Origin: Amaurobius ferox
Taxonomy: Eukaryota > Arthropoda > Arachnida > Araneae > Amaurobiidae
Direction of reading: 5' to 3'
Length of the DNA stretch: 64,000 nt
NCBI GenBank assembly: GCA_951213105.1
Contig: OX578149.1
Span: 1,674,001-1,738,000 of the forward strand
Part shown: positions 11,479 through 22,615 of the stretch, in pieces
Position numbering within the stretch: the stretch's first letter is position 1
Layout of the letters: each line of letters begins with the position of its first letter
Notes under the pieces: model-generated
The model's input: only the letters and a program-made list of their open reading frames with translations
What the model was told of the DNA's origin: nothing
Databases searched by the model: none
Program-made: the position numbers and the translations under genes

Positions 11479-14400
11479 ATGGAGGCAAGTAGAACGGAGT
11501 TGCTGACGCGGGACAACTACGTCACCTGGCGTACCGACATCTCATTCGTCCTCAAGGGAGAAGGATGTTTCGGACACGTAGATGGAAGTGCTAAGCCTAT
11601 CGAGGAAGATGCAAGTCGCCGCGACTATGATGATTTTTATCGCCGGAAAGACCGAGCATTAGCCATCATTTATCAAAGTTTATCCTCGGAATACAAGGAG
11701 TTGATAAACGTCACCGACGAACCTAGTCAAGTATGGAATACCTTGAAAGAACATTTTCAAGCGCCTTCCAGAGCCAACCTGGTTAGATTACTAGATGAGT
11801 TCTTCGACGTTCGGCCGGAGCCAGACGAGCCTGTTGATATTTTTTGCTCAAGACTGCGGAAGGCCGTGACGAGGCTTAAAGACGCGAAACACCCCATTGA
11901 AGACCTGTATGTAGCATTCCAGTCGATTCGGTACCTTCCGGAAGAATTCCGAGGTATCGTTCAAATTATATATCGATGGAATGACTCGGACTTCAAGCTC
12001 AGCAAAATACAAGCAGAGCTAGCAGCGGAGGAGAGCCGGCTGAGGCAGCAAGCAAGTGACTTTTCCAAAACTGTGAGTTCAAATTCTGCATATTTTACTT
12101 CTAAGAAATTTGTAAATAGAGTAAATGTGTCTAAACTTAAATTTCCAAATGTATCTCATAATGTGTCTAATGTAAATACTTCTAGTCATAATGTAAATAT
12201 TTCTAAAAGTAAAATTAAGTGTTTTAAGTGTAACAAACTAGGTCATACTAAATCTAATTGCAGTAGAAATAATGGATCTAGTATTGTGGAATTTCTTGGG
12301 TCTCCACAGATTGAGGCTAATACTGTAATCGATCCTAGCGATAGACTCAGCTGGGTAGTAGACACTGCTGCTACGCGACATTTCTGTAATAACATTAAGT
12401 TATTTTCAAAATTTAATGAGTGCAAAGGTACTTCAATGTCGCTAGCAGTAGGGGATGTCGAAAGTCCAGTTGAGGCTATCGGGACGGTGGAAATGTATGT
12501 CCAATTTAAGGATAAGCAAAGTATTATCAAATTGGAAAATGTTATGTATTCTCCTAAACTTAGGAGAAATTTATTAGCTGCATCTGTTCTTGAGGAACAA
12601 AATTTTAGTTTTAATGGAGCTAATGGGGTTCTATGGTTTTTTACACCTAAAGGGGAGAAATTCTTTTATGCAAAAAGAAAGGATGGGTTGTATTTTTTAA
12701 AACCTAAGTATAGTACCCAGGAACAACATAACGTAGAAAACCGTCAATCTAAAGATAGGGATCAACATGGAGACAAGAAACACAAAAAGGATAAGAAATC
12801 CAAGGATAGGGATCCTAGTGATTCCAGAAAAATAGACAACGTAAAAATAGCACCTAATCTTAAAGAAACTAAATTTAAATCTGACAAAACAAAAACTAAG
12901 CAGAATAGAAATGTGGATAGTTCAATATCTAAGCCTAGCAGTTCAGTAACTGAACTTAATAGTACAAACTGTCTTTGGCATAAACGATATTGCCACATAA
13001 ACGCTGAATATCTCCTCCAAACCAGCAAAGTTTCTGCCGTAAACGGACTTCCTAGGCTTAAATACAAAAAGTTAAATTGTAAATCGTGTAAATTGGCTAA
13101 GTCTAGGAGAGTATCATATAAACCCACCGGTAGGATAAGGTCCACTAAACCATTGCAATTGTTACACATGGATGTGTGTGGTCCCTTACCCACAGCCTCA
13201 TATGGTGGGAACAAGTATGTCTTAACTATAACAGATGATTATAGTAGAAAAGTTTTTGTTTGCCTCATGAAACAGAAGTCAGAAGTATTTTCACATTTTA
13301 AAGAGTTTCAGGCCAGAGAAGAAAGGCAGTTAGGTACTAAAATTCTATGTATCCGGACGGATAATGGGATGGAATTCTGCCATGATAAGTTCAAAAATTA
13401 CCTGAAGGATATCGGTATTAAGGCTGAGAGGACTAACACATATACCCCACAGCAAAATGGAGTATCAGAGCGATTCAACTTAACCGCATTTGACTGTGTT
13501 AGAGCCATGTTGAACGACAGTAAATTACATGACAGATTCTGGGCGGAAGCAATATTGTGTTTTGCATACACTAAAAATCGAATATGTCACAAATTTAAGA
13601 CAAAAACTCCACATGAACTCTACAGTGGTAGAAAACCTTCAGTCAAACATCTTAGAACCTTTGGTTGTAGAGCATATGTAGGCAAACCCAGTCAGCTCAG
13701 AAAGAAGTTAGACATGAAAGCTACAGAAGGGGTGATGGTAGGCTATGCTACTAAAACTAAGGGCTATAGGATATTTTTGTCAGGGGAGAAACGAACAATT
13801 GAGACCTGCAATGTGAGGTTTGATGAGGGTGATGTAGTGGAAGGCATCCTGGACCCAATTTGTCCCAGAAATATCTCCTCAGGGATATCAAGAGATAACC
13901 TTTCAGAATACTCCGACGGGGAATATCCGAGAGAGCAGTCTGATGGGGGGGCAGGAGAGAGTGAAGACACTGGTGACGATCCGTCTGAATCCAGTGAGGA
14001 AACGGACTCTCCTGCTGACTCCAGTATGACTCCTTGCTCGGATATTGCTTGGCAGCGAAAGACGGTTCCAAGACCCGATGGGAGTAGAACCGATGTGTAT
14101 TATTACGCTCAAGGAGATAATAAAAGGCTGAGGTCGCACAATGATGTTAAGAAATATTGTGATAAAAGGAATATACAATTTGATCAGCAACTGTTTAATT
14201 TTCGGGAAAATAAAGGTCTTAAAAGGGTCAGAGGCAGACCAGAAGCAAGCAATATTGAAATAAATATACCAAAAGGGTACAACGCTGCTATTAAATCTTC
14301 CCAGTCCGAAAAATGGTGTAATGCTATGGATGAAGAAATGGCCGTAATGCAAGAGAGGGGTGTCTGGGAACTAGTTCCTGCATCCACCTCACAAAAGCAT

Positions 14401-15822
14401 ATAGGCAGTAGATGGGTCTACACCATTAAGAAAGACGAGAATGGGAAAATCAAGAGGTTTAAAGCTCGTTTGGTAGCCCAGGGGTATGGTCAGAAAAAGG
14501 GAGAATCATACGATGAAGTTTTTAGCCCTGTTGTTAACTTCAACTTAATTAGAGCATTCTTCTCAATTTTCGTATGCATGCTTGGCTGGATGCATTTCCA
14601 ATTAGATATCAAATCTGCCTATCTCTATGCTAAATTGAGTCAAAAGGTATATATGAAACAGCCTCAAGGTTATGTCAATCAGGAACAGCCTGATTATGTT
14701 TGTTTGTTGAAGAAAGCCATTTACGGTCTTCATCAAAGTGGAAGAGAATGGTTTAATGAACTTGACACCAAATTAAAAGAATTAAATTTTTTAAAACTTC
14801 AATGGTGTAATTGTGCATATATTTACAATAGCAAAGTTCTTATGCTAGTCTATGTGGATGACATAATTCTCTTCTCAAAGTATCAAAGGGACATAGACCA
14901 CATTGTTTCATTACTTAGCATAGAATTTGATATCAAGGTATTAGGAAAAATTAGAAAACTTTTAGGCGTGGAATTTAAAGAGTGTGACAATAAATTTTTT
15001 ATACATCAAAGTCAGTATATAGATAAAGTATGTCAAATGTTTCAACAGTATAAATATCCAGTTACTTCACTTCCCATTTCTAAAGGGAATATTCTAAGTA
15101 AAATAGATTGTCCAAAGACAAGTGAAGAAATAAAGCAAATGCAAAGTTTTCCTTACAGGAGCTTAATTGGGTGTTTGGCTTTTATATCTAGTCGGACTAG
15201 ACCTGATATTTGTTACGCCATCAATATATTATCTCAATTTCAAGAAAACCGTGGAATTAAGCATTGGGATGCATTGTTAAGACTTTTAGGATATGTTGAA
15301 AAGACTAAAAACTATATGTTGAATTTATCTAACATTCAGGAGTTAAAATTAAATTGTTACTCAGATTCTGACTTTGCTGCAAACAGAGATGACCGTGTTT
15401 CACTTGGAGGCATGATACTCTTTATTGACAATGTACCTATTTCTTGGCGTACCTTTAAACATAAGTGTGTCAGCTTATCAACCATGGAAGCTGAATACGT
15501 ATCACTAACTGAAGCCGCTAAGGAAATGGTATGGGTACAAAACATAATAGAAGAATGTCATTTACTTGGGTTAAACTTTAATAAAAGTAACAGTGTTATT
15601 TTTAGCGACAACCAAGCAGCCATTAATTTTTCTAACTCTCCAATTGAAAACAACAGAACTAAGCATATAGATGTTAGATATCATTTCCTAAGAAATTTAA
15701 TAGTCAATGAATCTTTTAATGTTAAATTTGTAAATAGTAAAGATAACTTAGCAGATCACTTTACTAAACCAATGACTAAGGAAATAATACTTAAATTTTG
15801 TAATAAAATTTTTAAAAACTAA
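11479..15822 (+). CDS. Copia gag-pol polyprotein with MBD-like domain
   Basis: The frame is open from 11326 (1498 codons); numbering here counts from that Met. I choose codon 52 (ATG at 11479) as start because its context is GCCATGG and it begins MEASRTELLTRDNYVTW, the usual copia gag start. Blocks: gag to ~270; zinc knuckle C299-C302-H307-C312; protease D346-T-A; an unusual Lys-rich linker ~473-530; integrase HHCC (H552, H557, C585, C588) and D616, D679, E715 with DD35E spacing; GRKP at 768-771; acidic Ser-rich linker ~853-900; MBD-like domain ~907-960; RT with D1094 and YVDD 1176-1179; RNase H with D1347 or D1349, E1388, D1428 and D1449. The product would be cleaved into capsid, protease, integrase and reverse transcriptase. 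No stop or frameshift is seen. Confidence 0.93.
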   Translation: MEASRTELLTRDNYVTWRTDISFVLKGEGCFGHVDGSAKPIEEDASRRDYDDFYRRKDRALAIIYQSLSSEYKELINVTDEPSQVWNTLKEHFQAPSRANLVRLLDEFFDVRPEPDEPVDIFCSRLRKAVTRLKDAKHPIEDLYVAFQSIRYLPEEFRGIVQIIYRWNDSDFKLSKIQAELAAEESRLRQQASDFSKTVSSNSAYFTSKKFVNRVNVSKLKFPNVSHNVSNVNTSSHNVNISKSKIKCFKCNKLGHTKSNCSRNNGSSIVEFLGSPQIEANTVIDPSDRLSWVVDTAATRHFCNNIKLFSKFNECKGTSMSLAVGDVESPVEAIGTVEMYVQFKDKQSIIKLENVMYSPKLRRNLLAASVLEEQNFSFNGANGVLWFFTPKGEKFFYAKRKDGLYFLKPKYSTQEQHNVENRQSKDRDQHGDKKHKKDKKSKDRDPSDSRKIDNVKIAPNLKETKFKSDKTKTKQNRNVDSSISKPSSSVTELNSTNCLWHKRYCHINAEYLLQTSKVSAVNGLPRLKYKKLNCKSCKLAKSRRVSYKPTGRIRSTKPLQLLHMDVCGPLPTASYGGNKYVLTITDDYSRKVFVCLMKQKSEVFSHFKEFQAREERQLGTKILCIRTDNGMEFCHDKFKNYLKDIGIKAERTNTYTPQQNGVSERFNLTAFDCVRAMLNDSKLHDRFWAEAILCFAYTKNRICHKFKTKTPHELYSGRKPSVKHLRTFGCRAYVGKPSQLRKKLDMKATEGVMVGYATKTKGYRIFLSGEKRTIETCNVRFDEGDVVEGILDPICPRNISSGISRDNLSEYSDGEYPREQSDGGAGESEDTGDDPSESSEETDSPADSSMTPCSDIAWQRKTVPRPDGSRTDVYYYAQGDNKRLRSHNDVKKYCDKRNIQFDQQLFNFRENKGLKRVRGRPEASNIEINIPKGYNAAIKSSQSEKWCNAMDEEMAVMQERGVWELVPASTSQKHIGSRWVYTIKKDENGKIKRFKARLVAQGYGQKKGESYDEVFSPVVNFNLIRAFFSIFVCMLGWMHFQLDIKSAYLYAKLSQKVYMKQPQGYVNQEQPDYVCLLKKAIYGLHQSGREWFNELDTKLKELNFLKLQWCNCAYIYNSKVLMLVYVDDIILFSKYQRDIDHIVSLLSIEFDIKVLGKIRKLLGVEFKECDNKFFIHQSQYIDKVCQMFQQYKYPVTSLPISKGNILSKIDCPKTSEEIKQMQSFPYRSLIGCLAFISSRTRPDICYAINILSQFQENRGIKHWDALLRLLGYVEKTKNYMLNLSNIQELKLNCYSDSDFAANRDDRVSLGGMILFIDNVPISWRTFKHKCVSLSTMEAEYVSLTEAAKEMVWVQNIIEECHLLGLNFNKSNSVIFSDNQAAINFSNSPIENNRTKHIDVRYHFLRNLIVNESFNVKFVNSKDNLADHFTKPMTKEIILKFCNKIFKN
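14044..14205 (+). other. MBD-like domain between integrase and RT
   Basis: Residues 907-960 of the polyprotein contain W-Q-R-K, then GSRTDVYYYA, KRLRSHNDVKKY and QQLFNF. This is the order and spacing of a methyl-CpG-binding domain. The positions that contact methyl-cytosine in MeCP2/MBD1-type domains are kept: an Arg before the GS loop, the Asp and Tyr of DVYY, and the Arg-Ser of RLRS. It sits where the integrase C-terminal targeting region of other elements lies. Known for the family: MBDs bind methylated CpG. Inferred: a role in choosing integration sites. Only a profile search can settle the assignment. Confidence 0.7.
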
Positions 15823-16685
15823 ATCAAAACTTTTTGAGATTAAATGTTTAGTCTAAAGAAAATTTTAAATACTAAATTGAATTTACAACTTGGGAATTTT
15901 TTTTTAAAAGATGTCATATATATACATTATTGTTTATCTTAAACCTCATTGATATAAGATAGTATTTCTTGAGTATAAATTTTTGTGATATTGAATCTTT
16001 TTCACTTTACACCTTTGTATATACATCCATTTTCCATGACCCGCATGATGCTAAATAATAGCTTATGTGTATAAAATTTTGTATTTTTCAACTTGGTAAA
16101 AAGTATGTGTTGAAAGTTTTGATAAAGGAATTTTATTATCTAATTACTTGCATCATGTATTTTTAAATATTTGGTATATCAATGCAGTCTAATAGTATTA
16201 ATTATGTATACTTATATTGTGTTAATAGACTAAATTTTTTTTTTAAGCTTTTTGAATTATAGTGTTTATACTCAAATTTAAAGTAAACTTAAATTCTATG
16301 CTTATACAAAATCTTAATCTTTTAAAGTTAACTTGTTTAATATGATAATGTGCTTATACTTAAATTTTGGATACTTATAATTAAATTTAAACTAAAATTT
16401 CAATTTTTGAATGCTGATACTTAAGCATTGAAGTTGTGTTGTATATAAATTTCTACTTGATGTGAAATGTTGTTGTTACAATATTGCCGACAATACTTGA
16501 CTATTTTTCAGATGCTATAAGTACTTATGCATTTTATTTTAAATTTAATAATGATATAATACTTTAAATTTTTTCCTTCATTATATGTTTGATAGGATAC
16601 TGGGGGCCTTGGTGTTTATTGATATACCTTGGTTTCTCAGAGTAAGTTTTCTTTTGCATATGCATTGAGACTTAAGGATTTGCAT
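15823..16685 (+). other. Copia 3' untranslated region
   Basis: About 860 bp of very AT-rich sequence between the polyprotein stop and the purine tract. No ORF or second gene (no env) is present. Confidence 0.7.
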
Positions 16686-16692
16686 GAGGGGG
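16686..16692 (+). promoter_or_regulatory. Polypurine tract of copia element
   Basis: GAGGGGG just before the 3' LTR, separated from it by CCGAT. This is the expected primer site for plus-strand DNA synthesis, although a five-base gap to the LTR is slightly unusual. Confidence 0.55.
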
Positions 16693-16697
16693 CCGAT

Positions 16698-17485
16698 TGT
16701 TGGAAATAATCAATACATCGCGATTCACGTTCCTGTGAACGGGCGTTTATGCAAATTTAATATGAACGACTCTTCCCGTTCACCGGCGTGAACCGTGACG
16801 TTTTTCAACATGAGGTTTCATGCAAATCAGTTCTCAATGCGTACGCATCTGATTTGCATATCCGGGGGCGTTTCCGGAACTGTCCATTCTCGGATATATA
16901 GGGCAGAGGTTTCTTGAAGCAAATGAGAAGGTCGGAGTCGATCGAGATCAGACGTCTGAAGAAGTCAGACGAGATAGACACTGATGGTCTGATGCAGGCA
17001 GACAGAAATGTTTTTTTTGACAGAAGCACTGCGGAATATCGTTTGACGACGGTGAATAGTCGAAACGGATGCAGATGTGGTCAGTTTGGACCAGCATGTA
17101 TTGAACGTTAAATTTACTTACAAACGTTCGGAAGCCGCTTTAAATATTTTCCTGATGTTTTATCCTTTGGTTTCCCTTTGCCAAGTGATGGTGGCTGAAA
17201 TACACGCAAGTGATAGAGGTAGTATAGTAACTTACTACCAAATGCTTCAAGGAATCCCTGTCTAGTCATTTACAACTAAAAATCTTTTGTACATAGTATA
17301 TTTTTGATGTTTTACGGCATGGAAAATTACCAGGTACGTGTAATATGCCGAGTTGTGTTTTTCACCAAATAAAGTGAACGAAGTTTTTCTTTAAAGCTGG
17401 ACTTGTGTACTTTCATAACCCAGCCAACACTTATTGACTCTGACAGTGCGTGCTTTGCTATCTTCAAATTTTAAATTTTCCAACA
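16698..17485 (+). repeat. 3' LTR of copia element
   Basis: 788 bp, same ends and apparently the same sequence as 10497-11284. TATATA at 16895-16900; AATAAA at 17368-17373. Confidence 0.95.
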
Positions 17486-17572
17486 TGAGTTCAACACACA
17501 GAGAGTCAAGAATGAGACGTCAGGTGAAACTGAGGGTTTGAACAAGATCAAAATTACAAGTAGAGTCGTGAT
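17486..17572. repeat. 87-bp flanking direct repeat, right copy
   Basis: Second copy of 10410-10496, directly after the 3' LTR. Beyond it the sequence (AAATATAAATG) differs from that following the left copy, which is the LTR, so this is the original right flank. Confidence 0.9.
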
Positions 17573-17652
17573 AAATATAAATGATAAGAGATTGAGTCTG
17601 TTGATAAAAGTAGTATTCAACTATAAAATTTAAATACTAGTCATTTCCACAG

Positions 17653-17746
17653 GTCGTGAATCGCAATGAGATTATTGAGGCAATCTTGCAATCTATGCCA
17701 CGTAGTGGTGAATTTAGGCAATGCCGGCCTGGTTCCAAGCCTATTG
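17653..17746 (+). CDS. Possible internal exon, unidentified
   Basis: A branch-like TACTAGT and acceptor TCATTTCCACAG end at 17652. Only one frame is open; it reads VVNRNEIIEAILQSMPRSG and onward to a weak donor (TTG/GTAGCC) at 17747. The frame stays open to 17949, so a 3' end is not certain. The codon mix is more coding-like than its surroundings, but I do not recognise the peptide and found no partner exon. Confidence 0.2.
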
Positions 17747-17749
17747 GTA

Positions 17750-20700
17750 GCCCTCAGGGGAGTAATATAGGGTACCAGCTGCAATATTTTGTATTAAAAT
17801 ACCTAGTACAACCAGTCACATATTATTCTAATACTTTCTTAAATTTTGAGTCACACACCTTAGGGGTCCTCATCAGGATAGAGCTTAACTTCAATTGTTA
17901 CTTCAGTGCAGGTCTAACGTCACCCTTAGACCTGCCTGCGCTGGAGTAACTTGCATGCATTGCCCTATTTTGAGGGTCTTCTAATTGAAATATTTCAGCA
18001 TTTTGAATACGGCTAAAGAGCTCCTAATTTAAACTTCACCCCCCCCCCCCCCCCAATAACTAGCATCGGGTTTACTCCAGTGTGTGTTGCTTCATTTGGG
18101 GCTCACCTTTATTCTTTTGTCAACTAGGCCTTTGTTCTTTAAACCATCACTGCTGCTGCTATGTATGTTCAACATTCACTAGTTAATAGAACAGTTTATT
18201 TTCATCCCTTTAAAAAATTAAAAGTCTGTTCTTTAAAAAGAAATATTTGTTCAAATAGGTTGTTGATAAGGCTAACAACTTTAATGAAATCTAAATCATG
18301 ATGAAATAAACAAAAATAATGGTTTGTTTTATATTTTGAATTATGTTCGATGGTTTGGTCTCAGGTGATGGAATATATTTATTTAAGGCGATGGAATGTT
18401 TTCACAATTTTAAAGTCATCTGATATTTTTGATTGTTTCAACGGGATGGGATTTCTTGAAGCCCTTCAGCCAATCAAATAAAATTAGGTACAATAGATGC
18501 TGGGAACAGAGGTTTTTTTGTTTTTTTAAATTCAGAAAACGTTTTAAAAGCATTATTATGTTAAATATGTTGCGTAATAGATATTTTATGAGCTTTATCA
18601 TTTAAATGCATTTATAGGATGCTAATATGTAGTAGGCTCAGTATTATTGAGTAATTACATTTTTAAACCTGAAATGGAGTTATCGCAAACCTCTCTCGAA
18701 ATATTGAGCAACTGAATGATATTTATTACAATCTGTAAACGTCGGAGACGTATTAATTTTCAAAGAGGATTGGTTCTCAATTTTTGAAAAATCGAAAAGA
18801 ATTTATAAAATTTATTGTGTTTAAAATAATAAATTAATAAGTCTTCTTTTTATTTGGAAGCAAATGGCATCTTTTGCAGAACAATAAAATGCAAAATATG
18901 TATATTACCAAATTAACTAGCAGGTACCCGTCAAAAACTTTTATATGTTGTATCCCAAGGAATATAAGAGTCGCCATTATGAGTAAAATCTTACGGAATA
19001 TTTATTAACATTGAAGTCACTGGCAAAATATTTGTTTCTCTCATGGAAAAAGGATTGGGGACTCATCCTACTGACTACAAAGAAGATGAAATGCCACCCA
19101 AAAATGATGAGTCCTCATCGCAAGGAAATTACTTCCACTGGTGTCTGGAGTTATCAAGCTCAAAATTATATTATTGAGTGGTGAATGATGATATATTTGT
19201 ATATACTTTTAGTCAGAAATAAATAGACGTCATTATTTGGTAGTTATCGGGAGCCTAACTGGAGATACACAAATATTGCTTTTCTGTTCTATCTCGCGAA
19301 ATAATAAATGGAATGCGTCCTTTTTACCTTAACAACCAAAAGCCTTTTGATAAGTCAAAATATAAGACACTTGTTTTCGGAAAATATTGAAATGTGTTGG
19401 GAAATTTATACTCTGGACATATCAAATTATTCAGTATAATTAGGATTCTAAATAGCCTTTCATTTAATATTTTGTTCGTGCAATACCCAATTATTCTAAC
19501 AGGGCAAATATTTTTATTTTTTTGTTTTTAAATTGAAATAGAGAACGATTAACAAATACTTAATAATATTGTGGGAAGAAGTCAAAATGTTCTATCATCT
19601 CAAGTTTTCTATTTGTTTCGTTTTTTATATCCCTCCATCTAAATCTGATTTTGAGTTCAAGTATACTTTGATAGTTTTAGAATATTTATTTTAAAAAATG
19701 GCTCTATCCCATCTAGGATGACAGTTGAAATTTTTAATCCTGTCCATTGCCAATATTTCAGGTATCATCTTCTTCATGGTTGAGGGGGGGGGGGAATAAA
19801 TATTGTATCATTTTTCTTTTTTTTATAAGATCAAATTGTTTACCTTGCTTCAAAGTTTTGGAATCACTTTATAAAAATTGATTGATTCATTTTTTCAACT
19901 CATTCCATATAAGCTTTGTGGTCTGAATTTATGGAGTATTGCTTAAGCAATACTTTCTCTTTCACTCTTCATCAGTGGTATGATGGATAAGGCTTGGACC
20001 TTGTTTCTATGATTTTTATTTTCGGTCTCAATTTCCTTTTGTGGGACCCACCGTTAACCGACCATCCTACTCCATATCAAACATTAGTTGGGTATGAAGT
20101 AGAATTGGTTGATTCGGAACTCAAGAAACAAGAATTGTATCGAAATGTTTTCAAACCCCTTCAAGTATAAAAATGCTTATTTAATTTTATTAAAGTATTT
20201 GTTATTCATATTTTGCAGGGACTATGAATTATGGAAAAATGCAAATGAATGCTTTGTATGAAACAATCTTTGCGAGGTCCTGTCCATCCTCCACTGGGTG
20301 TTGCCATTAAGAGTTTTAAAATAGATTTGTAAAATATTCGCATGTATGTTTGAGTGATACACCACACATTATTTTAAAAAGTTTATTTCAAAATAGAAAC
20401 GGTCGAGATACACACATGCTGTGTATTTACAAAGAAGATAAAAAATATTCCACACAGTATGCTAGAAATGGAACGCCTTCATCATGGCAGCTCAAGATGT
20501 AGGGTTGTCGTACCTTTTATTTATCTCAAAGGTATGTATACATTTGTTTTATCTAAATATGAAGTAGATTGATTTTGGAATATAAAAATTGGTCAACCTC
20601 AGATGTAAATGAATGAGCCAAGTTGAGAAAAAGCAGTGCCACATACAACCTGTTTCAGTAAAATAGTATCCATCTGTTGGCATTTATAAAATCAAATAGC

Positions 20701-22360
20701 TTAATTGAACAACATTTTTCATGGATAGGTATGTACATTCAGATATTATAAAATTTTGAAACATCTGAATTGAAGTCTAAATTGCCAAATGAGTGTATCC
20801 ACTTTTGAGTCATTCTATACTTATTTAAGTCAAACTGTTTATCTAGGTAGAGTTTGAGGTTAAAAATAGCGAACATATGAACTTCGACTATTACAATCGA
20901 TTGACCCAAAACTCTCAAAATTCTGTATTGAAAAAGAAAGTGTTTGTGGAAAAATAAAGATACACTATTTCTGTCAAAGCAATAATGATGGAAAGGATAT
21001 CTCTACAGCTGACTAAAAGAATGCCAATGCAACATGTTTGAGTGCTACTTTGATTGCTGGATATCATTTGTACATTAAAATGGCAGTCGGACATGCCTAT
21101 ACAAAAGATGCTTGTCTGATAAAAATGGGCAAGAGTGGTGAGTATATTTGTAAATAGCTGCTGTTTACAAGTTCCTGCTTTCTGTGGAGTCCTATTTACA
21201 CTTTTTATTTGGATCTTTCGGTCTCGCCTCTCACTTCACTCTCAAGGTCGGGAGACATCTGGGAGACAAGACAGACGTGTATCGGATACGATCCTAAGAG
21301 CTTAGATTGTAGTAAAAGTAATTTACTGCAAGTAGCTGGATAGGTCGAACCCCTTTCCTTGCGGAAGAAAAGTATTGTCATTTTTCAGCCACGTTGAAGA
21401 TCTATGCAATTTGAACGATCCTGCTGTGGAAAATTAAGAGTGAATTATGTACACTTGTTTTGAAACTGCATTGTACATAAACAGAAGATGATCCCGAATA
21501 ACTTGGATATTTTTTAATCATGCACATTTTGAAAATATCTGATATCCAATGAGCAGCAGCATTTGCAAAAATAATTAAATGCCGGACATTCGAAACTAGG
21601 TTCAGTTCAACATAACCCAATCTTACGCATGCATCATTTTTAAAACTAGTAAGCATCCTTTCATTTGGACAAAATTGATTTGCTTGCCGCTCCCCTCATA
21701 GCCCTTATACTATCATGCCGCTTTATTGTTAAGGAGCCTCCACTTTTTTTAAATGGAGATGGTTTTATTATTTATTTTTATTTTATACAAGAAAATAATG
21801 GTTTAATATAAAAGGTTAAATACATAACAAGTTTTTAATTTTTTTAAACAGTCTGCTTCAAACACAGACCCTCAATAATGGGAGAACACTTGTCTTTACC
21901 TCCTCAGAAATTTCAGTACCAAAAACTGATGAAAAAATAGCAAGTCAATGACTGCGCTAATATATTGAATGAAAAATGGAAGACGCAAGGAGTGAGTTAG
22001 CTTATTACATCTGACTGAAACACAAAGTTGTTAAAAGTTGTTTTGTGATCTCCCCATTTGGAACCATTCTGCTTTTGAGCTGCTTATGCAACAGACTGGT
22101 GGGGGACAGCAGACAGAATGTCAGAAATGAAGCGTTTGTTGAAAAACATAGATCTATGCATCACTGGTGAATCTTTGTCTAGAAAGCAGTTTATGTAGTA
22201 AATAATGTGACCACTACTGTGTTATTCTATGACTAGGGCAGAAAAATATGTGGTGGGAAAAAATAACGAAATTCGCTGAGCATTCGTTGAAAGTTCCAAA
22301 CATTTGCACATATTCCGTGAAAAGTTGTATTCAATTCCAACAGTGAATGCACTTCAAAGT
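17750..22360. other. Non-coding stretch, no gene recognised
   Basis: AT-rich DNA. Seen: a 10-bp stem hairpin (GCAGGTCTAA / TTAGACCTGC) near 17910-17940, a run of 16 C at 18039-18054 and a run of 11 G at 19784-19794. Local GC-richer patches at 20380-20560 and 21000-21170 may be decayed coding DNA, but stops break every frame. ORFs 18416-18601 and 21402-21656 are not supported. Confidence 0.45.
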
Positions 22361-22615
22361 CTAAACTTTTTCAATGCAATAATTAAATTGGGAAAAGTTT
22401 AAATTATTAAAGACAAAACCTCCCGAGCTCCAAGTACTCTCATTTTTAGAAAACATTAAGCAAGGCCAGCAGAATAGTTTGTTTAGGTTTTTGCATACTG
22501 TTAACCATGAGTACAGATTATATTGAACAACCTGAAATTCCAAGTATAAGTGTTTTTTTTTATCCTTATATACACTTCTGAGGTTTAACAAAAATGGAGT
22601 GGGTCTCCCGTCTTT
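22361..22615 (-). mobile_element. hAT (ZMYM1-like) transposase relic, TTF zinc finger
   Basis: On the minus strand one frame runs from GRPTPFLLNLRSVYKDKKKH through LYSWLTVCKNLNKLFCWPC to LMFSKNESTWSSGGF. This is the N-terminal TTF-type zinc-finger block of hAT-derived transposases of the ZMYM1-like group, which contains the hallmark KLFCWPCLLF segment. The following conserved blocks (FRGHDE and the dimerisation region) are not legible on either side, so only this fragment survives. It is probably a relic, not a host gene. Confidence 0.65.

Larger units (their letters stand above)
10497..17485 (+). mobile_element. Intact Ty1/copia LTR retrotransposon
   Basis: Complete element of 6989 bp: 788-bp LTR, primer-binding site, one uninterrupted gag-pol frame, a 0.86-kb 3' leader, a purine tract and a second 788-bp LTR. 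Both LTRs begin TGTTGG and end CCAACA and read identical, including the same small ORFs in each, so the insertion is very recent. The pol order PR-IN-RT-RNase H is diagnostic for copia. All catalytic residues I can check are present, so it may be active. Flanks carry an 87-bp repeat rather than a short target duplication. Confidence 0.95.

Noticed and set aside
13757..14387. Several minus-strand ORFs of 67-149 residues
   Set aside because: Shadows of the copia polyprotein frame.
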